From CAJUOR01 sp964596105 (lineage in GTDB: Bacteria; Bacillota_I; Bacilli_A; Erysipelotrichales; Coprobacillaceae): a stretch of DNA of 11,602 bases. A model generated the notes under the pieces. That model made no database searches. It saw only the letters and a program-made list of their open reading frames with translations, and had not been told where the DNA came from. This document shows positions 1-6,396 of this stretch, one piece after another (positions within the stretch are counted from its first letter, which is position 1; the number at the start of each line of letters is the position of its first letter). The stretch is from NCBI GenBank assembly GCA_964596105.1, contig CAZQRT010000045.1, positions 1 through 11,602 of the forward strand, given 5' to 3'. The translations under genes and the position numbers were made by a program.

Positions 1-355
1 TGTCTTTTCTCGCAGGCGGAACTGAATGAGAGGCGATTCGACAGAAACTCGCGCTGTTCCCTTTCGTGCGCATTTTGGCTCCCCCGGCCCCGACCGGATC
101 CAGTAAAACCGGATGATGAAGCTCTTGGGCTGTCTGTCCCGCTAATACCATCGCCGGCAGATTTTGATGGCGCAGCGTCCCCAGATTCAACATGAGGGCG
201 TCAGCCGCGGCGGTGACATCCGCCACCTCCAGCTCGTCGTCGCTCATCACCGGTCTCGCCCCGATCGCCAGGGTGATATTGGCGCAGTCATTGGCCGTGA
301 CATAATTGGTGATCTGGTGGATCAGGGGCTGTTTTTCTCTTATCTCTTTGATCAT
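1..355 (-). CDS. thiM: Hydroxyethylthiazole kinase, N-terminal part (3' end cut by window edge, frame disturbed near the edge)
   Basis: ThiM phosphorylates 4-methyl-5-(2-hydroxyethyl)thiazole with ATP in the cytosol, salvaging the thiazole half of thiamine. The first ~98 codons match the family well: an ITNYVT stretch near residue 15, NDCAN and LAIGARPVMSDD following, LNLGTL near residue 64, and the LDPVGAGG motif near residue 88 ending in MRT. The ATG at 353-355 abuts the thiI stop codon (TAAATG), with GAGG about 12 nt upstream inside thiI, so it is probably translated by coupling as the last visible gene of the desulfurase-thiI-thiM operon. After MRTK (about position 62) the frame stays open to the edge but stops looking like ThiM. 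The +2 reading (EQREFLSNRLSFS) fits the expected helix better. This suggests a frameshift, either real or from poor sequence at the end. The gene identity is secure, the state of its 3' half is not. Confidence 0.85.
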   Translation of the reverse strand, partial: MIKEIREKQPLIHQITNYVTANDCANITLAIGARPVMSDDELEVADVTAAADALMLNLGTLRHQNLPAMVLAGQTAQELHHPVLLDPVGAGGAKMRTKGNSASFCRIASHSVPPARKD

Positions 356-1549
356 TTAAAACAAATCCTCATTCTCGATCTGATCTTTCGCGACCGTCAC
401 TGTCTCAATATTGGCCACGCACTCTGATATCATGGCTTCATAATCCCAGCGCTTTTCATAACTGGCGGCTTTTTCCAGCTTCGGTTTGGTCGCCGGCTGT
501 TTGACATCAAAGATCGTGCAGCAGTCCTCATAAGGACGAATGGAAATATCATAGGTGCCGATCTTTCTGGCCAGGGCCATGATCTCAACTTTATCAAAAG
601 TAACCAGCGGACGCAAAACGGGAAAACAAGTGACGGCGTTGATCGCGAGCATGCTTTCCAGCGTCTGACTGGCCACCTGCCCGACACTTTCCCCCGTCAC
701 CAGAGCCTGGCAGTGGCGTTCTGTGGCCACTCGCTCGGCAATGCGCAGCATCATGCGGCGCATGACGGTCATCGCGTAGCTTTCCGGAACCGCTTTATAA
801 ATAGCCAGCTGCAGATCCGTGAAAGGCACGATATGCACCGTGATATGATCACAGTAATCCGTCAGCTTTCTGACCAGATCGAACACCTTCTCTTTGGCGC
901 GGTCGCTCGTGTAAGGCGGGCTGGCGAAATGGACGCACTCCAGCGTCAGGCCTCTTTTTAACGACAGATAACCGGCCACCGGCGAATCAATCCCGCCCGA
1001 CAGCATCAGCAAAGCCCGGCCCCCGCTGCCCACCGGATAACCGCCCGGGCCCAGATAAGTCCCGGCGCTGATGTAGCTGTGATGAGGGCGCACCTCGATA
1101 TGCAGACGGATGTCAGGCTCGTGGACATCAACCTTGAAGTCTTTGTTGAGATGGGTTAAAAGATACCCGGCCACCGCTTTGGAAATCTCCACCGAGGTCA
1201 TAGGGAAACTTTTATCATTGCGTTTCGTTTCTACTTTAAAAGTACGGCCCGCGGCGTCATTTAAAACCGCCAGCGCCCCTTCCTTGATCGCCTCCAGCTC
1301 AGAGTCTGTCTGCAAAGCCAGAGAATAAGAGTGGATGCCGAACACCTTGCCGAGCTCATTCATGACGGCTTTCTCATCTTCGCCGTTTAATAATATATAA
1401 AGGCGGTCATAGCTTAACTCATACGTGAGGCGGGGATACTTTTTCAGGGTGCGGCGGGTATTCTCATAAAGGCGGTTGATAAACATCCGGCGGTTTTTGC
1501 CCTTCGTGGTTAACTCCCCGAAGCGCACTAAAATATGATTATATCTCAT
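356..1549 (-). CDS. thiI: tRNA 4-thiouridine synthase / thiamine sulfurtransferase ThiI, rhodanese-less form
   Basis: ThiI adenylates U8 of tRNA and inserts sulfur to give 4-thiouridine. In many bacteria it also supplies sulfur to ThiS for thiazole synthesis. The 397-residue protein has the expected order: an N-terminal ferredoxin-like and THUMP region (about 1-165), then a PP-loop pyrophosphatase domain with SGGIDSP at 184-190. Further family signatures are TGESVGQVASQT near 285-296 and YEDCCTIF at 340-347, whose Cys344 fits the catalytic cysteine position of the family. The protein ends at ~397 residues, so the C-terminal rhodanese domain of the E. coli enzyme is absent, as is usual in Bacillota. 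There, a dedicated desulfurase is thought to deliver sulfur directly. That partner is encoded immediately upstream and overlaps this gene by 11 bp (1539-1549), indicating coupled translation. The ATG at 1549 begins at the conserved MRYNHILVRFGEL. Confidence 0.97.
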   Translation of the reverse strand: MRYNHILVRFGELTTKGKNRRMFINRLYENTRRTLKKYPRLTYELSYDRLYILLNGEDEKAVMNELGKVFGIHSYSLALQTDSELEAIKEGALAVLNDAAGRTFKVETKRNDKSFPMTSVEISKAVAGYLLTHLNKDFKVDVHEPDIRLHIEVRPHHSYISAGTYLGPGGYPVGSGGRALLMLSGGIDSPVAGYLSLKRGLTLECVHFASPPYTSDRAKEKVFDLVRKLTDYCDHITVHIVPFTDLQLAIYKAVPESYAMTVMRRMMLRIAERVATERHCQALVTGESVGQVASQTLESMLAINAVTCFPVLRPLVTFDKVEIMALARKIGTYDISIRPYEDCCTIFDVKQPATKPKLEKAASYEKRWDYEAMISECVANIETVTVAKDQIENEDLF

Positions 1550-2678
1550 AATGACCCCGTTTCTTGACCGTTTTCAAAATCTCATCAAAAGTTGCGGTAA
1601 AATACTCAATATCAGCCATGCTTGTGAGATGCGACAGACTGATGCGCAAAGCCGCGTTGCCGACGGGCTCGGAAACACCCATCGCCTTTAAGGTGTGGCC
1701 CATCGTTTTCTGTTTCGTGGAGCAGGCGCTTTTCGTGGATATATAGATCTCCCTTTGCTCAAGGGCATGGAGAATGACCTCGGGCTGGTAATCGGGCAGG
1801 GAAACATTTAAAATATACGGGGACGCTTCTAATGGAGAGTTGATGACGGCCTTATCCTCAAAGTACGCCCGCAGGCGCTGATTTAATTTGACGGCATGAT
1901 CATATTTTTCATTCAAATGTTCTAAGGCCAGGCGCGCCGTTTTCGCGAAAACGATATTGACCGGGACATTGCTTGTCCCGGCTCTTAAGCCGGACTCCTG
2001 CTGTCCGCCGCAGATCTGCGGCTTTAACCGGGTGCTTGCGCGCTTAAACAAAAGACCGCTGCCCTTTAAACCGTAGATTTTATGGGCGGAAAACGTGGCG
2101 AGATCGACCCCTTCCAGGCTGACCGGGATTTTCCCGAAAGCCTGCACCATGTCGACATGAAAATGCGCCAGGGGATAAGATTTTAAGATTTCCGCGATCT
2201 TCGCGACGGGCTGAATGATGCCGACCTCATTATTGACCAGCATGCAGGAAACTAAAGTCGTGTCGGGACGGAGCTCCTTTTTTAAACTTTCCAGATTCAC
2301 GGTGCCGTCTTTGTTTAAATCGATGAAGCTGACCTCAAAGCCGAAATCATCACGCAGCTGCAAGAATGTCTCATAGACGCTGGAATGCTCCATGGCGGTC
2401 GTGATCAAATGTCTGCCGCGGTTTTGATAATAAAAAGCGCAGCCTTTGACGGCCAGGTTGTTCGCCTCGCTGGCTCCGGAGGTAAAGATCAACTCTGACG
2501 GCTGACACGAAAGCATCCTTGCCAGAAGTTCCCGGGACTGGTTCATGAGATGATCCACCTCTGCCCCGAGGCGGTGCAGCGAGTCCGCGTTGCCGAAATG
2601 TTCCGCTAATATCTTCGTATATGTTTCTAAAACCTCTTTACACAGCGGCGTGGTGGCCGCGTAATCAAGATAAAGCAT
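1539..2678 (-). CDS. nifZ: Cysteine desulfurase, NifZ-like partner of ThiI
   Basis: This PLP enzyme converts cysteine to alanine and holds the sulfur as a persulfide for transfer. The 379 residues show the class V aminotransferase pattern: LDYAATTP at 4-11, TSGASEANNLA at 66-76, MEHSS with His97 that stacks on PLP, HVDMVQA with Asp176, and FSAHKIYG with the Schiff-base Lys200. GLRAGTSN follows at 230-237, and the mobile loop STKSACST carries the predicted catalytic Cys319. It leads the operon and overlaps thiI by 11 bp, so sulfur delivery to ThiI is the likely main job, as known for NifZ of Bacillus subtilis. A general IscS/SufS role is less likely because no iscU or suf gene is nearby. The start is ATG at 2676-2678, with GGGGAGT (plus strand 2684-2690) as ribosome-binding site. 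The symbol is assigned by family and context. Confidence 0.93.
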   Translation of the reverse strand: MLYLDYAATTPLCKEVLETYTKILAEHFGNADSLHRLGAEVDHLMNQSRELLARMLSCQPSELIFTSGASEANNLAVKGCAFYYQNRGRHLITTAMEHSSVYETFLQLRDDFGFEVSFIDLNKDGTVNLESLKKELRPDTTLVSCMLVNNEVGIIQPVAKIAEILKSYPLAHFHVDMVQAFGKIPVSLEGVDLATFSAHKIYGLKGSGLLFKRASTRLKPQICGGQQESGLRAGTSNVPVNIVFAKTARLALEHLNEKYDHAVKLNQRLRAYFEDKAVINSPLEASPYILNVSLPDYQPEVILHALEQREIYISTKSACSTKQKTMGHTLKAMGVSEPVGNAALRISLSHLTSMADIEYFTATFDEILKTVKKRGHYEI

Positions 2679-2707
2679 TGAAGACTCCCCATTTCTTTTC
2701 CCTTAGT

Positions 2708-2736
2708 ATTATAGAAATGTCACCGCGAAAATGCAA
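2708..2736 (-). promoter_or_regulatory. Predicted sigma-A promoter of the nifZ-thiI-thiM operon
   Basis: Read on the minus strand, a perfect TATAAT (plus 2708-2713) lies 17 bp downstream of TTGCAT (plus 2731-2736). Transcription would start near 2701, leaving a leader of about 23 nt. That is too short for a TPP riboswitch. Consensus matching only. Confidence 0.65.
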
Positions 2737-2761
2737 GCGGCTTTTTTTGCCCGCCGGTTTA

Positions 2762-2770
2762 TGCTATAAT
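2762..2770 (+). promoter_or_regulatory. Predicted extended -10 promoter of the metallophosphatase gene
   Basis: TGCTATAAT forms an extended -10 with a perfect TATAAT at 2765-2770. No good -35 lies at the right spacing (only a T-run at 2742-2748), which extended -10 promoters tolerate. Transcription would start near 2777, just before the ribosome-binding site. Confidence 0.6.
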
Positions 2771-2791
2771 GGGATGGCGAGGTGGGGAAAC

Positions 2792-3424
2792 ATGCTTGAT
2801 TTTGTATTCAGTGATGTTCATGGCTGCTACCGCACCTTGTGCCGTCTGCTCGACCGCTACTATGATGAAAAAACCATGCGCCTGGTGTGCCTGGGGGACT
2901 ACATCGATAAAGGCCGCTACAGCGACCAGGTGGTAACCTGGATGAAAAACGCCAAAGGGATCTTTTTAAGAGGCAATCACGAGCAGGAGCTGATCGAATA
3001 TGCCCGCGGCCGGGGCGGCAAATACTGGTATCAGCTCGACGGCAAGACCACGATCCCGTCGTTAAGCATGTCGCTACTAGAGACCGCGGAGCTGTTTGAA
3101 AGTCTTCCCCTGTCTTATGAGACCGCCCACGTCTTCTACAGTCACGCCGGGGTGTCGATCTTCCCGCACGACCCCGATGATCCTAACGACGGCATGGGCC
3201 TGGTCTGGAACCGCATGGATCTCGCCCCGATCGGCAAACTGCAGGTTTACGGCCATACCCCGAAACTGTTCGGTCCGGTCTATGACAGCTACTCAAACAG
3301 CTACAACATCGACACCGGCGTATTCATTGACGGCTGGCTGAGCGCCCTGCTGATTGACGACACCGGATATGTCATAGATATTTATAAAGAAAAAGCCGAT
3401 ATCGCGGACTTGGAAGGCGGGTGA
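2792..3424 (+). CDS. PPP-type metallophosphatase (serine/threonine phosphatase-like, ApaH/PrpE family)
   Basis: This is a 210-residue predicted cytosolic phosphoesterase with the two-metal motifs of the calcineurin-like superfamily in order: SDVHG with Asp8 and His10, LGDYIDKG with Asp36 and Asp39, RGNHE with Asn62 and His63, YSHAG with His118, and YGHTPK with His155. A final SYNIDTG (170-176) is typical of the bacterial phage-lambda-phosphatase/PrpE/ApaH group. Members dephosphorylate phosphoproteins or cleave diadenosine tetraphosphate, and the sequence alone does not decide which. The frame is open upstream to 2621, but ATG 2792 is chosen because GAGGTGGGG (2779-2787) sits just before it, a TATAAT lies at 2765-2770, and family similarity begins there. 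The next gene starts 5 nt after its stop, so the two are probably co-transcribed. Confidence 0.9.
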   Translation: MLDFVFSDVHGCYRTLCRLLDRYYDEKTMRLVCLGDYIDKGRYSDQVVTWMKNAKGIFLRGNHEQELIEYARGRGGKYWYQLDGKTTIPSLSMSLLETAELFESLPLSYETAHVFYSHAGVSIFPHDPDDPNDGMGLVWNRMDLAPIGKLQVYGHTPKLFGPVYDSYSNSYNIDTGVFIDGWLSALLIDDTGYVIDIYKEKADIADLEGG

Positions 3425-3429
3425 TCACC

Positions 3430-3813
3430 ATGAAAAAAGTCGCGGGCATGCTGCTTTTGTTAGGGGCGGCGGCTTTCATCCTGTTATCTGGCCAAAAAAA
3501 GAAGTCTCCGGATTTTTTTGCCGCCTTTGAGAAGGCGCTTCGGGACCATAACATTCCAGTCCGCAAAACCACCGAGATGTCCGCTCACCTGCTGCATGCC
3601 GATTACGGCAAAAAGTATGTGACCGACGCCGGCGCGGCCGAGCTGTACAGCTTTCCCGATGATGATCCCGCTTTAAAAAAAGCGCGCAGCATCGGTTTAT
3701 TCAGCGCTGATGGTGAAAACTTTTTTAAAGTTTCCGTCAATCGCAACGTCATGATGCATACCGACAGCCCAATTCTGGAAGAAATCTTTTTAAACATTGA
3801 AAAGGAGGGGTAA
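3430..3813 (+). CDS. Small membrane-anchored or secreted protein of unknown function
   Basis: I do not recognise this 127-residue protein. It begins with MKK and a hydrophobic stretch at about 5-20, followed by a lysine cluster (QKKK, 22-25), and then a soluble domain of about 100 residues. That suits an N-terminal anchor or an uncleaved signal sequence. No lipobox cysteine is present and there is no cysteine at all. The hydrophilic part contains KKARSIGLFSADGENFFKVS (83-102), which could be a compact alpha/beta domain. The start is placed at ATG 3430 because GGCGGGTGATC (3417-3426 region) closely matches the Shine-Dalgarno complement at good spacing. A GTG at 3421 would overlap the upstream stop but is too close to that site. 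It is probably co-transcribed with the phosphatase, and its stop codon forms the loop of the following terminator. Confidence 0.75.
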   Translation: MKKVAGMLLLLGAAAFILLSGQKKKSPDFFAAFEKALRDHNIPVRKTTEMSAHLLHADYGKKYVTDAGAAELYSFPDDDPALKKARSIGLFSADGENFFKVSVNRNVMMHTDSPILEEIFLNIEKEG

Positions 3814-3828
3814 CCCCTCCTTTTTTTT
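3801..3828 (+). terminator. Rho-independent terminator shared by two converging genes
   Basis: AAAGGAGGGG and CCCCTCCTTT form a perfect 10-bp stem closed by a 3-nt loop, TAA, which is the stop codon of the upstream small gene. Eight T residues follow (3821-3828). On the minus strand the same stem is followed by four T residues, so it can also serve ezrA, whose stop lies at 3827-3829. Confidence 0.9.
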
Positions 3829-5593
3829 ACGCTTTGGCCGGCACCAGATCCTGCGGATCCTGGCCGTCGCCCTTCTTTTTCAGCAGCCGTTCATAACTGC
3901 CGGGTTTGATTTTCTCAATGATATCCACCGCCGTGCTTAAAGCCTTGGTGTATTCGCCGTTGCGGTACAAAACCTCCGCCTTGGTGAGCTCGGTATTGAC
4001 CTCCAGGAAGCTCGAGCGGTAGCGGTTGCCGAAGACGATCGCCTCCTCCACCATATCGGCGGTGACAATCAGGTTGTGGATATTCTCATAGAGCTTGTAT
4101 ATGATATCGCGGGCGATATCGACCTGCTTGGTGAGATTATCGAGAATGATCGGCCGGGATTTGCACAGAAACTGAATCTCGTTGGCCTTTTTATAAGAGT
4201 CGGAGATATAGTCCTTGTATGACTCGTTGATCACCGGCAGCTGCTTGTTTTTGATCTGCGACTTGATTTCCAGAAGCACCGTATTGATACTTTCCAGTTC
4301 ATGCAAAGCGCGCTTCTCGGTCATGTCCATCTCGTCGCGGCGGGCGAAGAAGTCCGTCAGCAAGGCGGCGAAGCCGTCGCTTTCCTGGCTGAGCGCCTTT
4401 AATTTGGAAACCAGCTCCTGATAAGAGAACTCGTTGGCGTTCATGTCCTTTTTCAGTTCATCCATGCTTTCCTGAATGTGGATGAGCTTTTCTTCCTGCG
4501 CGTCAAGATCAAACTCATCCTCATCGATAACATAAAGTGTTTTCAGCTTCTCCAGTTCGCTTTTCGCCAGTTCGAAGTTGCCCTTCAGCTCATTGGTCTT
4601 GTCGAAGACATCCTTGTAGATCTGATTGAACTCGCTCTGGGCCGCCTCCTCCACTTCAAACTCGTCATTGAGTTTGGTAATTTCCGCGGTGATCGCGTTG
4701 AGATTTTCCCCCACGCGGGAAATCTCCAAAGCCTGGATGTCAGCGCGGCTCTGGTTTAATTTCTCCTGCATCGCGCGCACGCGGTTTTCCACATCGAGGC
4801 GGGCTAAAGAGAAGCCGCGGCTTCTTAAATCCACGATGCGGTTCTGGATTTTTTCGATTTCCCCGGGGATATAACTGGTCGACAGGGAGAGATAAGTCGG
4901 CAAATCGCGGACATTGGTCGCGAGAAAATCAACCTTCTCATTGATCTTCTCGCACTGCTTGGTCGCTTCATCAAAGCGCTGCTGGTTCATCATATTCTCA
5001 AGATCGATAAAGTCCTGATCGATCTCCTTATTGTACTGATCGATCGCCGGCACCGCTTCCTCTAACTTGTAACGGACGCTCTCGTATTTCTCCGCGACTT
5101 TGCGGTACTTCTCTTTGACGCGAATGATCGCCAGGCGCTGCACGTTCTCGATCTCGGTCACCGCCTCAATCTCCTTTAACAGCTGATGGGCGTCGCTTTC
5201 AAAGGCGCTCACTTTCGTTTCCAGGGTGGCGAGCTTTTTGCGCACCCCGAACATCTTTCCGGCGTACAGTTTCTCATCCACTTCATTTAATAAAATGGCG
5301 ATCTCGTCTTTCTGGGTGTGAACCAGCTGATCGTAGCGGCGCTCAAAATCATTGTACTGATTCTGAATTTCCGGCGTGCTTTTGGCGATATTCTGCACCC
5401 GGCCGAGACGGTACTGAATCGGCAGGCTCTTGACCGCCGAGAGGCGGTTCTCCAGTTCCCCGACCATGCGGCGCCGTTTTTTCAGGCGCATCTGTCTAAG
5501 CACGATCAGAACCACGATCACGATGACAACGGCCGCCGCGATCAGGATCAGATTATCGGTTCCGACCTGTTTCACGAAGGTATCCCAATTCAT
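3827..5593 (-). CDS. ezrA: Septation ring formation regulator EzrA
   Basis: EzrA is a membrane-anchored negative regulator of FtsZ ring assembly that links division with cell-wall synthesis in Bacillota. The product (588 residues, compared with about 560-570 in Bacillus) has a short outside N-terminus, one transmembrane helix at about 15-32, and a strongly basic cytoplasmic flank (KKRRR). The rest is a long run of heptad-rich helices matching the spectrin-like repeats of the family. A GNRYRS segment near residue 523 resembles the conserved C-terminal patch of EzrA. ATG 5591-5593 is preferred over the in-frame GTG at 5602 because AGGAAGTGG on the minus strand gives normal spacing only to the ATG. 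It stands as a single gene with its own promoter, divergent from the TtcA-like gene. The acidic and Pro/Ala-rich tail (GDGQDPQDLVPAKA) is probably unstructured. Confidence 0.95.
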   Translation of the reverse strand: MNWDTFVKQVGTDNLILIAAAVVIVIVVLIVLRQMRLKKRRRMVGELENRLSAVKSLPIQYRLGRVQNIAKSTPEIQNQYNDFERRYDQLVHTQKDEIAILLNEVDEKLYAGKMFGVRKKLATLETKVSAFESDAHQLLKEIEAVTEIENVQRLAIIRVKEKYRKVAEKYESVRYKLEEAVPAIDQYNKEIDQDFIDLENMMNQQRFDEATKQCEKINEKVDFLATNVRDLPTYLSLSTSYIPGEIEKIQNRIVDLRSRGFSLARLDVENRVRAMQEKLNQSRADIQALEISRVGENLNAITAEITKLNDEFEVEEAAQSEFNQIYKDVFDKTNELKGNFELAKSELEKLKTLYVIDEDEFDLDAQEEKLIHIQESMDELKKDMNANEFSYQELVSKLKALSQESDGFAALLTDFFARRDEMDMTEKRALHELESINTVLLEIKSQIKNKQLPVINESYKDYISDSYKKANEIQFLCKSRPIILDNLTKQVDIARDIIYKLYENIHNLIVTADMVEEAIVFGNRYRSSFLEVNTELTKAEVLYRNGEYTKALSTAVDIIEKIKPGSYERLLKKKGDGQDPQDLVPAKA

Positions 5594-5618
5594 ATAGACC
5601 ACTTCCTAACACACAAAC

Positions 5619-5645
5619 AGTATATCACAATCATTGTCTTGTCAA
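5619..5645 (-). promoter_or_regulatory. Predicted ezrA promoter
   Basis: On the minus strand a perfect TTGACA (plus 5640-5645) is followed after 15 bp by an extended -10, TGATATACT (TATACT at plus 5619-5624). The short spacing is offset by the TG extension. The predicted leader is about 19 nt. It physically overlaps the divergent promoter. Confidence 0.65.
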
Positions 5646-5662
5646 AAGAAAAAGTGTACAAT
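5634..5662 (+). promoter_or_regulatory. Predicted promoter of the TtcA-like / M42 peptidase operon
   Basis: TTGTCT (5634-5639) and TACAAT (5657-5662) are separated by 17 bp. Transcription would begin near 5669, so the message would start almost at the ribosome-binding site, with about 11 nt before the GTG start. A small palindrome, ACAAT-C-ATTGT (5627-5637), lies between this promoter and that of ezrA. Confidence 0.55.
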
Positions 5663-5679
5663 GAACGGCGGTGATGAAG

Positions 5680-6396
5680 GTGAAAAAGATCCTGGGCTGT
5701 ATTCGTAAAGCCGATGAAGATTTCCATTTGATAGAAGACGGCGACCGCGTCGCCATCGGTGTTTCCGGCGGCAAGGATTCCGTGCTTTTGCTTTATGCCT
5801 TGCAGCTGTACCGGCGTTTCGCCCCGGCTTCTTTTGATGTCATCGCCATCCATGTCGATATCGGTTTTCCCGGGATGGATTTTCAGCCCCTCGATGAGTT
5901 CTGTTTAAAACAGGGCATCCCGATTGTCCACGTGCCGACCGTGATCTATGATGTTTTGAAACAGCACAAAAACCACCATGACCAGATCCCCTGCTCACTA
6001 TGCTCAAGGATGAAAAAGGCCGCCATGATCGCCGCGGCCAAAGAGCATCACGCCACCAAGGTCGCTTACGCGCACCATGGCGATGACGCCGTCGAGACCT
6101 TGTTTTTGAATATGATCTACGCCGGGAGAATCGAGACCTTCAAGCCGAAAATGTACATGGACCGCACCGACACCATTTTTATCCGGCCGCTCTACTATGC
6201 CCGCGAGGCGGATATTATCCATGCCGTCAAAGAAGCCGGACTGCCGGTCGTCCCGTCGACCTGCCCGGTGGATAAAAAAACGAAAAGAGAAGAGATCAAG
6301 CAGCGGCTGGCGGAACTGTACCGCGCTTATCCGCAGGCGGTAAGCAATTTTCAGCTCATGCTAGAAAGGATGAACAAACATGAAAATTCAATTTGA
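5680..6396 (+). CDS. TtcA-like tRNA thiolation protein (PP-loop ATPase)
   Basis: This predicted tRNA sulfurtransferase belongs to the TtcA group, whose best-known member makes 2-thiocytidine at position 32 using ATP and an iron-sulfur cluster. In the 238-residue product the PP-loop SGGKDS is at 29-34, PCSLC gives Cys105 and Cys108, AHHGDD is at 131-136, and a third cysteine, Cys195, sits in STCPVD. This is the cysteine pattern that binds the cluster in TtcA. The protein is shorter than the E. coli enzyme (about 310), so the exact tRNA target is uncertain and no symbol is given. GTG 5680 is preferred because GGCGGTGAT (5667-5675) is then correctly spaced. ATG 5674 and GTG 5671 are in-frame alternatives. 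The 3' end overlaps the M42 peptidase gene by 17 bp. Confidence 0.88.
   Translation: MKKILGCIRKADEDFHLIEDGDRVAIGVSGGKDSVLLLYALQLYRRFAPASFDVIAIHVDIGFPGMDFQPLDEFCLKQGIPIVHVPTVIYDVLKQHKNHHDQIPCSLCSRMKKAAMIAAAKEHHATKVAYAHHGDDAVETLFLNMIYAGRIETFKPKMYMDRTDTIFIRPLYYAREADIIHAVKEAGLPVVPSTCPVDKKTKREEIKQRLAELYRAYPQAVSNFQLMLERMNKHENSI

Noticed and set aside
2679..2707. Possible TPP riboswitch before the thiamine-related operon
   Set aside because: The predicted leader is only about 23 nt and lacks the conserved CTGAGA-type core, so there is no room for the aptamer.
2621..2791. In-frame upstream extension of the metallophosphatase ORF
   Set aside because: It overlaps the start of the divergent desulfurase gene and both predicted promoters. 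The ribosome-binding site and family similarity begin at ATG 2792.
4478..4759. Plus-strand open frames inside ezrA
   Set aside because: They lie opposite a clear, long coding frame, have no ribosome-binding site and resemble nothing. They are shadows of ezrA codons.
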